A stretch of 64,000 nucleotides of DNA from Metaclostridioides mangenotii (GCF_017873185.1 NZ_JAGGJX010000003.1:124001-188000); one strand, 5' to 3'. Counted from the first letter of the stretch, positions 27,239 to 36,427 are shown. The notes: generated by a model not told the origin, from the letters alone. A program made the numbers and translations.

Positions 27239-29104
27239 ATGAGTAAAATGTTTTGTTATCAATGTCAAGAGACAGCAGGAAATAAAGGATGTACAATGGG
27301 TGGAGTTTGTGGAAAGAAACCAGAAGTTGCAAACGCACAGGACTTCTTAATATGGATTACAAAAGGTACATCAGAAATTACTACTAGACTTAGAAAAGAA
27401 GGAAAATTAGTTAGCAAAGAGGTAAATCATTTAATAACTTTAAATCTTTTTACTACAATCACAAATGCTAACTTTGATATAGACTCAATAAATGCAAGAG
27501 TAGAAAAGACTTTATTAGCTAAAGAAGAATTATTAAAAGAACTTTCAAATAAAGCTAATTTATCAGAAGCAGCACTTTGGAGTGATAAAAACTCTAATGT
27601 TTGGGCTGAAAAGTCTACATCAGTAGGAGTACTTTCTACAGAAAATGAAGATGTTAGAAGTTTAAGAGAATTAATAACTTACGGATTAAAAGGACTTTCA
27701 GCTTATTCTAAGCATGCGAATGTACTTTTAGAAGACGATAAAGAGCTAGATGCCTTTTTACAAAGAGCTTTAGCTTCAACACTAGATGACAGTTTATCAG
27801 CAGACGATCTAGTAGCTTTAACATTAGAAACAGGAAAATTTGGTGTAGCAGGTATGAGTTTATTAGATAAAGCAAATACTACTACTTACGGAAACCCTGA
27901 AATGACTAAAGTAAATATAGGAGTTGGAAACAGACCAGGTATATTAATTTCTGGACACGATTTAAGAGACATGGAAATGCTTCTTAAACAAACAGAAGGA
28001 ACAGGTGTAGATGTATATACACACTCTGAGATGCTTCCTGCTCACTACTATCCAGCATTTAAAAAATACGATCACTTCATTGGAAATTACGGTAATGCAT
28101 GGTGGAAACAACAAGATGAGTTTGAATCATTCAATGGTCCAATACTAATGACTACAAATTGTATAGTTCCACCAAGAGATAGCTACAAAGATAGAATTTA
28201 CACTACAGGTGCTTCTGGTTTTCCAGGATGTAAACACATTAATGGTGATATAGGAGAAGAAAAAGACTTCAGTGAAATAATTGAACATGCTAAGAAATGC
28301 CAAGCACCAAAAGAAATAGAAACTGGTGAGATAATAGGTGGATTTGCACACAATCAAGTATTTGAACTTGCAGATATAGTAGTTGAAGCAGTTAAGAGCG
28401 GTGCTATAGAAAAATTCATAGTAATGGCAGGATGCGATGGTAGACAAAAAGGTAGAAATTACTACACTGAATTTGCAGAGACACTTCCAGAAAAAACTGT
28501 AATACTTACAGCAGGATGTGCTAAGTACAGATACAATAAATTAAATTTAGGTGATATAGGTGGAATACCAAGAGTACTTGACGCAGGTCAATGTAATGAC
28601 TCGTATTCACTAGCTGTAATAGCGCTTAAACTTAAAGAAATATTTGAGCTTAACGATATAAATGATCTTCCTATAATCTACAATATAGCTTGGTATGAGC
28701 AAAAAGCTGTTATAGTTCTATTATCTTTACTATATTTAGGGGTAAAAGATATACATCTAGGACCAACTCTACCAGCATTCTTATCACCAAATGTTGCGAA
28801 TGTATTGGTAAAAGAGTTCGGAATAGCAGGAATACAATCAGTAGAGGAAGATATGGATCTTTTCTTCCCAGAAAACAAGGAAGGTGAAGAAGTGGAAGAT
28901 AATAAAGGAACAATAACTGGAAATATGATAATGGGTGATGTACTTCGCAATTATCCAGAGCTAGCAGCTGTTTTCATGGATATGGGAATGCACTGTTTGG
29001 GATGCCCATCATCTCAAATGGAGAGTATATCAGACGCAAGTGTAGTACACGGATTAAAAGAACAAGAAGTATTAGAGAAATTAAACAGTTATTTAAATAA
29101 ATAA
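27239..29104 (+). CDS. hcp: Hydroxylamine reductase / hybrid cluster protein with a C-terminal DUF1858 domain
   Basis: 621 residues. The N-terminal cluster cysteines are C6, C9, C18 and C24 ([15 protein letters not shown]). The body has the hybrid-cluster ligands in [23 protein letters not shown] and [12 protein letters not shown] with AGQCNDSYS. Hcp proteins reduce NO or hydroxylamine and guard against nitrosative stress. After about residue 550 a DUF1858 domain ([20 protein letters not shown], then CLGCPSS) is fused, which is not present in the classical 550-residue enzyme and may sense or bind a metal or NO-derived group through CxxC. First gene of a likely three-gene operon with hemerythrin. 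Confidence 0.96.
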   Translation: MSKMFCYQCQETAGNKGCTMGGVCGKKPEVANAQDFLIWITKGTSEITTRLRKEGKLVSKEVNHLITLNLFTTITNANFDIDSINARVEKTLLAKEELLKELSNKANLSEAALWSDKNSNVWAEKSTSVGVLSTENEDVRSLRELITYGLKGLSAYSKHANVLLEDDKELDAFLQRALASTLDDSLSADDLVALTLETGKFGVAGMSLLDKANTTTYGNPEMTKVNIGVGNRPGILISGHDLRDMEMLLKQTEGTGVDVYTHSEMLPAHYYPAFKKYDHFIGNYGNAWWKQQDEFESFNGPILMTTNCIVPPRDSYKDRIYTTGASGFPGCKHINGDIGEEKDFSEIIEHAKKCQAPKEIETGEIIGGFAHNQVFELADIVVEAVKSGAIEKFIVMAGCDGRQKGRNYYTEFAETLPEKTVILTAGCAKYRYNKLNLGDIGGIPRVLDAGQCNDSYSLAVIALKLKEIFELNDINDLPIIYNIAWYEQKAVIVLLSLLYLGVKDIHLGPTLPAFLSPNVANVLVKEFGIAGIQSVEEDMDLFFPENKEGEEVEDNKGTITGNMIMGDVLRNYPELAAVFMDMGMHCLGCPSSQMESISDASVVHGLKEQEVLEKLNSYLNK

Positions 29105-29190
29105 TTACTAGATAGTTACTAAACAATAAGATCTGTACAGATGCAAAATATATTGTGTTTGTGCAGATTTTATTATAAGAAGGTGAAAAT

Positions 29191-29811
29191 ATGAGTAAAT
29201 TTTTAGGGCCAATTCATTTTTTAGTTTATGGTAAAGTTCAAAAAGAAGAAGATATGGTTGAACAAATTATAGATTTAGCAAAAAAAAATGGATGGAATTT
29301 GGGATTAAAAGAAGAAGTAGACAAGCAAGTTGGGATTATAGAAAGAGCACCACTTGATACAGTTATAGATACTGACAATATTCATGCTTGGCTTCAAGTA
29401 CAGGTTTCACTTGTAGAAAGTCGTTTTGCATATGTAGTTAGTAAGTTGCTTTTAGATGATAAGGATAGAAAAGACTTGTTGCTAAAAGTTATGACAGAAT
29501 TAGGACGCGAAAATGCTAAAGAAATTGAAAATATAGAATCTATAACTCCAGAAGATGTATACTTAACAATAAACAAGATATTTTTAGATGGAATGCCATG
29601 TGATAGAGCAAACGAAATAATCGAGAAAGAAGAAGATAAAATCGTTTGGAGACTTAGAATAGATGTTCATGAAGATTACTGGAATCACGGAGTATCTGTT
29701 GAAGTTTATCATGAGTTAAGAAAAGCTTGGCTTGATGGATACATTGAAAATTCGACTATCGAATTAGAACAGCTAAATGCCAATACTTATCAATTGATGA
29801 GGAGAAGATAA
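29191..29811 (+). CDS. Uncharacterised protein between hcp and hemerythrin
   Basis: 206 residues, soluble and acidic, not recognised as a named family. Visible features: IHAWLQVQVSLVESR (possible helix with conserved-looking His and Glu), FLDGMPCDRANEI, and DVHEDYWNHGVSVEVYHELR, giving a cluster of Cys, His, Asp, Glu and Tyr that could bind a metal. No signal peptide or membrane helix. GAAGGTG precedes the ATG. Its stop is one base from the next ATG, so it is tightly coupled to the hemerythrin gene. A redox or NO-related role is inferred only from neighbours. Confidence 0.7.
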   Translation: MSKFLGPIHFLVYGKVQKEEDMVEQIIDLAKKNGWNLGLKEEVDKQVGIIERAPLDTVIDTDNIHAWLQVQVSLVESRFAYVVSKLLLDDKDRKDLLLKVMTELGRENAKEIENIESITPEDVYLTINKIFLDGMPCDRANEIIEKEEDKIVWRLRIDVHEDYWNHGVSVEVYHELRKAWLDGYIENSTIELEQLNANTYQLMRRR

Positions 29812-29812
29812 T

Positions 29813-30364
29813 ATGTATGCTATAGAGATATTAGTAAAAGAACATGAAAATATAAAGAAATTTACTGATCAGATGGAGAGAATCTGCATAAACATTATGG
29901 ATGGAGCAGAACTTAATACAGAATTATTTAGAAAAGCCATAGTTTTTATAAGAGAATACGCAGATGGCCATCACCATGGAAAAGAAGAAAAGATTTTGTT
30001 TCAGTATATGATAGATAACTTAGGTTCAGTTGCAAATACGCTTGTAAGAAATGGGATGCTTGTTGAACACGATTTAGCTAGACTTAATGTACTTGAAATG
30101 GAAAATGCAATAAATAGATATGAGGAATCTCACAGCACTAAAGATAAACTAGATATAATTTCAAATATGATGGGATATGTATATTTACTTAGACGCCATA
30201 TAGATAAAGAAGACGGAGTAGTTTATCCTTACGCTGAAAATAATTTAAGTCAGGTACTTCTAAATGAAGTTGATGCAAAATCTAGAGAGATTGAAGACGG
30301 TGTTCTTGAAAGAGATGATTATGCTGAGCATTTGAGATTTTTAGAAAGTTTAATAGAAATGTAA
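29813..30364 (+). CDS. Hemerythrin-domain protein
   Basis: 183-residue four-helix bundle with a di-iron site of the HHE/DcrH-YtfE type: HENIKKF near the N-terminus, ADGHHHGKEEKILFQYM, and LVEHDLARLNVL and LRRHIDKEDGVVYPYAE later. Such proteins bind O2 or NO or repair iron-sulfur clusters. Placement behind hcp fits NO detoxification. GGAGAAG upstream, start one base after the previous stop. Followed by a strong terminator. Confidence 0.92.
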   Translation: MYAIEILVKEHENIKKFTDQMERICINIMDGAELNTELFRKAIVFIREYADGHHHGKEEKILFQYMIDNLGSVANTLVRNGMLVEHDLARLNVLEMENAINRYEESHSTKDKLDIISNMMGYVYLLRRHIDKEDGVVYPYAENNLSQVLLNEVDAKSREIEDGVLERDDYAEHLRFLESLIEM

Positions 30365-30365
30365 T

Positions 30366-30422
30366 AACTCCCCTTAAAGTAGACTTAAAGATTAGTTGAA
30401 CTACTTTAAGGGGTTATTTTGT
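30366..30422 (+). terminator. Terminator after the hcp operon
   Basis: CCCCTTAAAGTAG pairs with CTACTTTAAGGGG; the right arm leads into TTATTTTGTTTTG. Confidence 0.88.
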
Positions 30423-30485
30423 TTTGAAAACTAAATCTGTATTGACATTTAATATGAGTGATGATATTCTTTATACAAAGTACAA

Positions 30486-30617
30486 TATATTATACATTTG
30501 TATAATATAAGAAACGAAAGTAGTAATACAGTAATCGTAAGACGTTGAAGTTTTCTCAAAGAATATAGTTAAATACAATAGATATTATAAACGCTATAAA
30601 CGTACGATATATCGTAC
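30486..30617 (+). promoter_or_regulatory. Palindrome-rich promoter region of the glycyl radical enzyme
   Basis: Two exact inverted repeats: TATATTATAC-ATTT-GTATAATATA (30486-30509), which overlaps a TATAAT box, and GTACGATATATCGTAC (30602-30617), about 45 bases before the start codon. Both are candidate operators. The 298-base gap holds no gene. Confidence 0.5.
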
Positions 30618-30662
30618 AAAATATAATAAAAAATATATTAGTTTGAAAGAAAGGGGATAATT

Positions 30663-33032
30663 ATGATTACAGAAAGAATTGAATCAGCAAGACAGAATTA
30701 CATCAACTCAAAACCAGCTATCTCATATGAGAGAGCCAGAATATGGACAGAATCTCATAAAAAGACTGAAGGTCAATCAATAGCAATAAGAAGAGCTAAG
30801 GCATTTAGAGATACTTGCGAGCAACTCGAGATTAATATTTTTGATGGAGAGCTCATCGTAGGTGCTATTGGTGAATTCAGAAAGTGTGGAATCCTAACGC
30901 CTGAATTTTCTTGGACTTGGGTTGATAGAGAAATGGATAACTTTGATAAAAGAGTTCAAGATCCATATATAATGACTGATGAACAAAGAGCATTTGTAAG
31001 AAAAAATATATTCCCGTACTGGGAAGGAAAATCTCTAGAAGAAGCATTTTTATCTCGTTTACCTGAAGATACTGCGAAGGTAGCAGTAGATACAGGTTTT
31101 GTAGATAACGATTCAAAGTGGAGACAAGCCGTTGGTGAAATTACTCCAGATTACCAAGACGTGCTTTTCAAAAAAGGTTTTGGAGGCATCATAAAAGAAG
31201 CTGAAGAGAATATAGCTAATCTATCTTTAACTTCAGCGGATGATATGGAAAAGAAACAGTTTTATGAGTCTATTATAATTACTTCTGAAGGGATTATAAC
31301 ATTTGCAAATAGATATGCGGCTAAAGCAAGAGAGATGGCTGAGGAAGAAACGGACAGTGCTAGAAGAAATGAATTGATAATAATTGCTGAGATCTGTGAT
31401 GTAGTGCCTAGAAATCCACCTAAGACATTTTATGAAGCTATGCAATTCATGTGGTTTACACAGGTTGGTGGTATAATTTCAGAAAATCCACTAGCACTTA
31501 ATCCAGGTAGATTTGATCAATATATGTATCCTTATTACAAAGCTGATCTAGAAAAAGGATTTATAACTAAAGAGAAAGCACAAGAACTTGTAGACTCTCT
31601 TTGGCTAAAGTTGTCAGAGTGGGTTTGGACTATATCAGCAAACACTGCTGACTTCTTCGCTGGATACAACCAATTCCAAAACCTGACAGTTGGTGGGAAA
31701 ACAAGAGAAGGAAAAGATGCAACTAATGATGTGACTTATTTTTGCTTAAATGCTACGGAAAGAGTGAAAACTCATCAACCTGGTTTGAGTGTAAGAGTTC
31801 ATCAGGATTGCCCTAGTGATTTTTTAGATTCAGTTACCCATTTAGTAAGTAAAGGAACTGGATTCCCTGCTATTCACAGTGACAGTGCAGGATATCAAAT
31901 GCTTATAAATGCAGGATATGATCCAGAAGATGCAAGGGATTGGAACAATTGCGGATGTGTAGTTCCCCACTTTAGAAAAACAGGTGAGTGGACATCAGCT
32001 GTAAATATAAACTTCACAGCTGCTCTGGAATTTGCGTTAAATAAGGGTAAAAGCAGAATTTCTGGAGATAAAATAGGCATAGATGAAAAAAATCCAGAGA
32101 GTTTTGTATCTTATGAAGAAGTTGAAGAAGCTTTTTATAAGCAATTTGACAATTTAATAGAGCATTCAATTATAGCAACATTAGTGGCACAAAGACTTCA
32201 TAAAGAGATGGTACCGAGACCGTTTTTATCATCATGTATAGAAGATTGCATGACAAAAGGAAAAGATTTAGTAGATGCAGGTGCAAAATACAACCTTGGA
32301 CCAGTTTTAACAGGTATAGGCCTTGCTGTTACTTCAAATTCACTAGCTGTTATTAAAAAGCTTGTATTTGAAGATAGAGTGACAACAATGGAGACTATAG
32401 TAAAAGCTCTGGATGCCAACTGGGAAGGGTATGACGAGTTAAGACAACTTGCGTTAAACGTACCGAAATACGGAAATGATATAGATTATGTAGATGATAT
32501 TGCAATAAAAATGGCGAATCATTACTATAGAGAAGGCCACAAGTACACAGATATAAACGGTAATAATTTCAATACTGCATTTATGGGAATTTCGAATTAT
32601 CTACCAACTGGTAAGGTTGTAGGAGCTACACCTTGTGGAAGAAGATCAAAAGAGCCCTTATCTGAAGGGGTATCTCCATTTGCAGGATCAGATACATCTA
32701 CACCTTTAGCTGCGATGAGATCAGCTGCAAAACTTAATCAAGATGTTCACTCTGGAGGGACTTTATTAAATCTTAGATTAAACGAGGACTTACTTAAGAC
32801 AAAGAGAGGTCAAAGTAATTTAGGGTCAATGATACAATCATTCTTCTCATTAGGAGCCTTCCACGTTCAGTTTAACACAATTTCTACTGAGGTACTTCGT
32901 AAAGCTCAAGAGAAGCCTGAAGACTATAAGGATTTACTTGTTAGAGTTGCTGGATACAGTACTCAATTTGTCAATCTATCAAAATCTATGCAGGACGCTA
33001 TAATAGCAAGAACAGCTCATGAAAACTATTAA
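30663..33032 (+). CDS. Glycyl radical enzyme, PflD/dehydratase-like, with atypical active site
   Basis: 789 residues, the length of glycerol or hydroxyproline dehydratases. The glycyl radical sits at G764 in RVAGYS, and the thiyl radical at C432 in NNCGCVVPH. In known dehydratases and decarboxylases the residue two after the cysteine is a catalytic Glu (GCVE); here it is Val (C432-V433-V434), so the usual base is absent. The N-terminus (ELIVGAIGEF) and PKYGNDIDYVDD are family-typical. The activase gene follows 35 bases on. It makes or breaks a C-X bond of an unknown substrate by radical chemistry and will be destroyed by oxygen. No shell-protein genes nearby. Confidence 0.9.
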   Translation: MITERIESARQNYINSKPAISYERARIWTESHKKTEGQSIAIRRAKAFRDTCEQLEINIFDGELIVGAIGEFRKCGILTPEFSWTWVDREMDNFDKRVQDPYIMTDEQRAFVRKNIFPYWEGKSLEEAFLSRLPEDTAKVAVDTGFVDNDSKWRQAVGEITPDYQDVLFKKGFGGIIKEAEENIANLSLTSADDMEKKQFYESIIITSEGIITFANRYAAKAREMAEEETDSARRNELIIIAEICDVVPRNPPKTFYEAMQFMWFTQVGGIISENPLALNPGRFDQYMYPYYKADLEKGFITKEKAQELVDSLWLKLSEWVWTISANTADFFAGYNQFQNLTVGGKTREGKDATNDVTYFCLNATERVKTHQPGLSVRVHQDCPSDFLDSVTHLVSKGTGFPAIHSDSAGYQMLINAGYDPEDARDWNNCGCVVPHFRKTGEWTSAVNINFTAALEFALNKGKSRISGDKIGIDEKNPESFVSYEEVEEAFYKQFDNLIEHSIIATLVAQRLHKEMVPRPFLSSCIEDCMTKGKDLVDAGAKYNLGPVLTGIGLAVTSNSLAVIKKLVFEDRVTTMETIVKALDANWEGYDELRQLALNVPKYGNDIDYVDDIAIKMANHYYREGHKYTDINGNNFNTAFMGISNYLPTGKVVGATPCGRRSKEPLSEGVSPFAGSDTSTPLAAMRSAAKLNQDVHSGGTLLNLRLNEDLLKTKRGQSNLGSMIQSFFSLGAFHVQFNTISTEVLRKAQEKPEDYKDLLVRVAGYSTQFVNLSKSMQDAIIARTAHENY

Positions 33033-33067
33033 AATAAAAAGTAAGTTTATGTCTAGGAGGAAGTAGT

Positions 33068-33973
33068 ATGAAACATATTAGTGGATATATTATGGAACCA
33101 CAGAATTTTTCTGTTAACGATGGCGATGGAATAAGAACAAATATATTTTTCGCTGGTTGTCCTCTAAGATGCAGTTGGTGTTCAAATCCAGAGAGCCATA
33201 CTTACACTAACAAGATAGCATATTACGAAAAGACATGTGTAAACTGCGGTAGGTGTACTGACTCATGTGTATACGGCGTAGGAATAAATTTAAACGAGCA
33301 AATCAATAGAGATAAGTGCAAGGCATGTGGCAATTGTTCAGAGGTTTGCCCAACAAAGAGCAGAAAAAATTTAATTTATAAATACACTGTTAAAGACATG
33401 ATTGAAGCTATAGAAAAGCAAAAAATATTTTACAGTTATTCAAATGGCGGAGTGACTTTTTCAGGAGGAGAAGCCACATTGCAAGAAGCTTTACTCAGAG
33501 AGCTAGTAAATGAACTCTATGATAAAGCAATTAATATGGCGATAGAGACATGTGGATATTTTGAATTTGAGCAAGTAAAAGATATACTGACAAAATTAAA
33601 TTTGATATTTATAGATATTAAGCATATGGATGAAGGTAAGCACAGAATATTCACAGGAGTAGGAAACAGTAAAATTCTCGAAAATATAGCAAAAATAAAT
33701 GAGTTGGAAGTACCAATAGTTGTAAGAATTCCAGTAATTGATGGAGTAAATTCAGACTTTCAAAATATCAAAAGAACAGCTAAGTATGTCAAAGATAACA
33801 TTAAAAGACCAAAAATAGAATTACTACCATACCATTCCTTTGGAGACGGAAAATATGAAGCGCTCGGATTAGATAAGCCGACAGAAGAATTTAAAAGGCC
33901 GTGTCAAGAATATCTTGAAGAGCTATTCAAGATTATTGAAGGAGAAGGAGTAGAAATAGTAAGCTATAAATAA
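33068..33973 (+). CDS. Glycyl-radical enzyme activating protein (radical SAM)
   Basis: 301 residues. Radical SAM cysteines C31, C35 and C38 in GCPLRCSWCSNPE bind the 4Fe-4S cluster that cleaves S-adenosylmethionine. A ferredoxin insert follows, with two clusters (C57-C60-C63-C67 and C84-C87-C90-C94). FSGGEATLQ is the SAM-binding GGE motif. It abstracts the hydrogen from Gly764 of the preceding enzyme. AGGAGGAAG precedes the ATG; same operon. Confidence 0.95.
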   Translation: MKHISGYIMEPQNFSVNDGDGIRTNIFFAGCPLRCSWCSNPESHTYTNKIAYYEKTCVNCGRCTDSCVYGVGINLNEQINRDKCKACGNCSEVCPTKSRKNLIYKYTVKDMIEAIEKQKIFYSYSNGGVTFSGGEATLQEALLRELVNELYDKAINMAIETCGYFEFEQVKDILTKLNLIFIDIKHMDEGKHRIFTGVGNSKILENIAKINELEVPIVVRIPVIDGVNSDFQNIKRTAKYVKDNIKRPKIELLPYHSFGDGKYEALGLDKPTEEFKRPCQEYLEELFKIIEGEGVEIVSYK

Positions 33974-33998
33974 TTTAATAAAGAAATATCAACATTAT

Positions 33999-34066
33999 AA
34001 AGAGGCTACTAAACTAACCGATTAATAAGGCATGTACAATTATTAATAAAGTATAGTGGTCTTTTT
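33999..34066 (+). terminator. Probable terminator after the activase gene
   Basis: AGAGGCTACTA and the later TATAGTGGTCTTTTTT can pair imperfectly over a long loop, ending in six T. The stem is weak. Confidence 0.45.
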
Positions 34067-34144
34067 TATGCAATTATATTTATTACAATATTATAGCGTT
34101 GTAATAAAATAGCTTACACCAATATAGTTAATATATTTAAAAAA

Positions 34145-34200
34145 GTTATTGACATATGTCATCAATAGAGATAGAATTAATAATGACATATGTCAATAAC
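34145..34200 (+). promoter_or_regulatory. Promoter with mirrored double operator before the DUF134 gene
   Basis: GTTATTGACATATGTCA (34145-34161) and TGACATATGTCAATAAC (34184-34200) are exact reverse complements, and each contains the 12-base palindrome TGACATATGTCA. Promoter TTGACA (34149-34154), 17 bases, TAGAAT (34172-34177). One operator covers -35, the other the start site near 34184: strong signs of repression. Confidence 0.7.
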
Positions 34201-34229
34201 TTATTTTTGTGATGAAAAGGGAGGATAGT

Positions 34230-34592
34230 ATGCCTAGACCGAGAAAGTGGAGAAAAGTATGTTGTCTCCCAAATTACATAAAATTTGGACCATTAGACAA
34301 GACAATAAATGATGAACACTTTATTAAGATGACTGTAGATGAATACGAGACGATAAGACTTATTGATCTTGAGGGTTTAAACCAAGAAGAATCTTCTAAA
34401 CAGATGGGTATTGCGAGAACTACTGTTCAGGGAATATATATTGAAGCCAGAAAAAAATTAGCAGATTCTCTAGTAAATGGAAAAGTGCTGTGGATTGAAG
34501 GTGGAGAGTATACACTATGTGATACTGACGATGGGTGTGGAAAAGGTTGTTGCAGAAGAAGATGCAGGCATGACAAAGAGTGTGGCAAATAA
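34230..34592 (+). CDS. DUF134-family DNA-binding protein
   Basis: 120 residues. The family signature [13 protein letters not shown] opens the protein, followed by [20 protein letters not shown] and the helix-turn-helix [18 protein letters not shown]. The C-terminus is cysteine-rich ([18 protein letters not shown]), possibly a metal or cluster sensor. GGGAGG at 34220 fits ATG 34230; the GTG at 34209 is too early. Located ahead of a NifX-like protein, a standard partner. It probably controls the operon through the double palindrome. Confidence 0.88.
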   Translation: MPRPRKWRKVCCLPNYIKFGPLDKTINDEHFIKMTVDEYETIRLIDLEGLNQEESSKQMGIARTTVQGIYIEARKKLADSLVNGKVLWIEGGEYTLCDTDDGCGKGCCRRRCRHDKECGK

Positions 34593-34641
34593 CAAATGAA
34601 ATTGATTGATAAAAATAATATAAAAAATTGGAGGAATTAAA

Positions 34642-35121
34642 ATGAAAAAGATAGCTATTGCAAGTAAAGAATTAGTGATTGATAATCACTTTGGTCATTG
34701 TGAAGAATTTAGGGTATTTGATACAGATGGAAATGAAATAGTTAAGGAAGAGACTATAAAAAATCCTGGACATAAAAAAGGATTTATACCTGAATTTTTA
34801 GGAAATATGGGTGTAAATGTAGTTATAGCTTCTCACATAGGAGAAGGAGCTACAAGATTATTAAACGAAAAGGGAATCGAGATGATTGTTGGAGCAAGCG
34901 GAAGTGTTGAGACTGCTGTTAAAGAGTATCTAGCTGGAAATCTTAAATCTCAAGAGAAATCTTGTTGCGGTCACGGTGATCATGATAAATGTGGGGGACA
35001 CGGAGAAGGAAGAAAACACGAAAAGCACGGAAAGTGTGGAGGACATGGGAATCATGGAGAACACGGAAAATGTGGTGGTAACAAAGAGCATGGCCAATGT
35101 GGAGGGCACCACCACGAATAA
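34642..35121 (+). CDS. NifX/NifB-C-like (dinitrogenase Fe-Mo cofactor family) protein with His/Cys/Gly tail
   Basis: 159 residues. The first 105 form the NifX-like domain (KIAIASKELVIDNHFGHCEEF, VNVVIASHIGEGATRLL). The remaining 50 are a repeat of CGGHGxHGEHGK-like units with about 16 His and 8 Cys, clearly a metal-binding or metal-storing tail. There are no nitrogenase genes, so a role in handling iron, nickel or another metal, or in cluster assembly, is more likely. TTGGAGGA precedes the ATG. Confidence 0.88.
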   Translation: MKKIAIASKELVIDNHFGHCEEFRVFDTDGNEIVKEETIKNPGHKKGFIPEFLGNMGVNVVIASHIGEGATRLLNEKGIEMIVGASGSVETAVKEYLAGNLKSQEKSCCGHGDHDKCGGHGEGRKHEKHGKCGGHGNHGEHGKCGGNKEHGQCGGHHHE

Positions 35122-35144
35122 TTTTTAGATCTTATAATTTAATT

Positions 35145-35187
35145 GCGCATATAAAACATTTTGTTTTGTATGCGCTTTTTAATTTTT
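35145..35187 (+). terminator. Terminator after the NifX-like gene
   Basis: GCGCATATAAAAC pairs with GTTTTGTATGCGC (one bulge), followed by TTTTTAATTTTTT. Confidence 0.85.
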
Positions 35188-35278
35188 TCTCTATTATATA
35201 AAGTTTTGATTCTCGTCTAATTTTTTGAAAAAATTCCCACTTAAAAAAACTGAGCTAGCATAAATGATTAAAAAGAGA

Positions 35279-35335
35279 TTGATAATACATATAAAAAGAA
35301 ATATAATTAATAAATGACAATGAATTACATTATCA
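35279..35335 (+). promoter_or_regulatory. Promoter with Fur-box-like palindrome before AraC gene 1
   Basis: TTGATA (35279-35284), 17 bases, TATAAT (35302-35307). Just after the predicted start lies TGACAATGAATTACATTATCA (35315-35335), a near-palindrome with Fur-box character (half TGATAAT). Confidence 0.5.
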
Positions 35336-35383
35336 ATAAGTTCACTTAAATTACAATAACAATACAGGAAAGGAGGTTTAGCA

Positions 35384-36427
35384 ATGACACATAAATTTAA
35401 AATAAATACAAGAGATGAATGCTCATCAATGATCATGCAATATTCATCAATTCGTTCACAATTTTCCACAATACGAGATTCTAAATTTATTGATAATGAA
35501 AAAGAAATAATATATGATATAAAGCCGGAATACGGAAAAGGTTCAATTAAATTTTATAACTTGATGGGTAATGTAATGCTTGTAATATACGATACGATAT
35601 TCGATCACGATATGATTACTGAGTTTGACTTGTCTGAGAACTATTTTGAAATAGAATACTGTGTTGATGGATGTCTGAAATTCAGTGAAGATAAAGTGGG
35701 GGATACATGTTTATATTCAAACGATCTATCTATTTCAACATCACGTGAAACTCGTGGTAAGGTCTTTAATTTTGCTGGTCAGAAATACCAAGGGATTTCT
35801 ATAACTACTGACAAATCAGCTATTTCATCGTACTTTGGAAGTAGTGGTATAAAATTATGGGAAGATACCATAGAAAAATTGGAAAATGATCAAAGAAACA
35901 AATACTATCGAGGTATCAATGTTTCACCAGAACTTTCTAATATATTTTTACAGATATTTAATTGCAAGTTACCTCAGAGATCTAAAGTTTTATTTTTAGA
36001 GAGCAAAGTTATGGAATTATTGTCAAAAATAGCATCTTATGAAATTTTAGATACTTGTGAAACAGACCAAGCGCAGTTGGATGTATTTGAGATTAGTCAG
36101 ATAAAAAAGATTCCAGAGATTTTAATGGAAAATTTATATGAACTACCAACGACAGATATAATTTCAAAGCAACTAGCAATTAATAAAAATAAGATTGTTA
36201 AAGGTTTTAAAGCTATATATGGTGATACAATTTTTAGATATCACAGAAAAATGTGCTTACAACGAGCATCTATGTTATTGTTGGATACAGATAAAACTAT
36301 TAGCGAAATAGCTTTGGATGTGGGTTATTCAAATCCGAGTAATTTCTGTTATGCTTTTAAGAAGGAATTTAATGTAACACCTCTTCAATACAAAACGGAT
36401 TCAATTAAGTTAGCTAGAGATATTTAG
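35384..36427 (+). CDS. AraC-family regulator (PchR/YbtA-like)
   Basis: 347 residues. A long N-terminal ligand-binding region is followed by the C-terminal double helix-turn-helix, with MCLQRASMLLLDTDKTISEI and VGYSNPSNFCYAFKKEF. This architecture is used by siderophore-responsive activators that bind the ferric siderophore and switch on its uptake genes. AAAGGAGG precedes the ATG. It opens the iron region and is convergent with another AraC gene. Confidence 0.87.
   Translation: MTHKFKINTRDECSSMIMQYSSIRSQFSTIRDSKFIDNEKEIIYDIKPEYGKGSIKFYNLMGNVMLVIYDTIFDHDMITEFDLSENYFEIEYCVDGCLKFSEDKVGDTCLYSNDLSISTSRETRGKVFNFAGQKYQGISITTDKSAISSYFGSSGIKLWEDTIEKLENDQRNKYYRGINVSPELSNIFLQIFNCKLPQRSKVLFLESKVMELLSKIASYEILDTCETDQAQLDVFEISQIKKIPEILMENLYELPTTDIISKQLAINKNKIVKGFKAIYGDTIFRYHRKMCLQRASMLLLDTDKTISEIALDVGYSNPSNFCYAFKKEFNVTPLQYKTDSIKLARDI

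Noticed and set aside
35041-35110. Short tandem DNA repeat or CRISPR-like array in the NifX-like tail
   Set aside because: The repeats are in-frame codons for HG/CGG units with no constant spacer, so they are a protein repeat.
34930-35115. Minus-strand reading frame opposite the His/Cys tail
   Set aside because: It is a shadow of the repetitive codons of the NifX-like tail and lacks a ribosome-binding site.
33068-35121. Nitrogen fixation cluster suggested by the NifX-like protein
   Set aside because: No nifH, nifD, nifK or other nif gene is near; DUF134/NifX pairs are widespread in non-fixing anaerobes.
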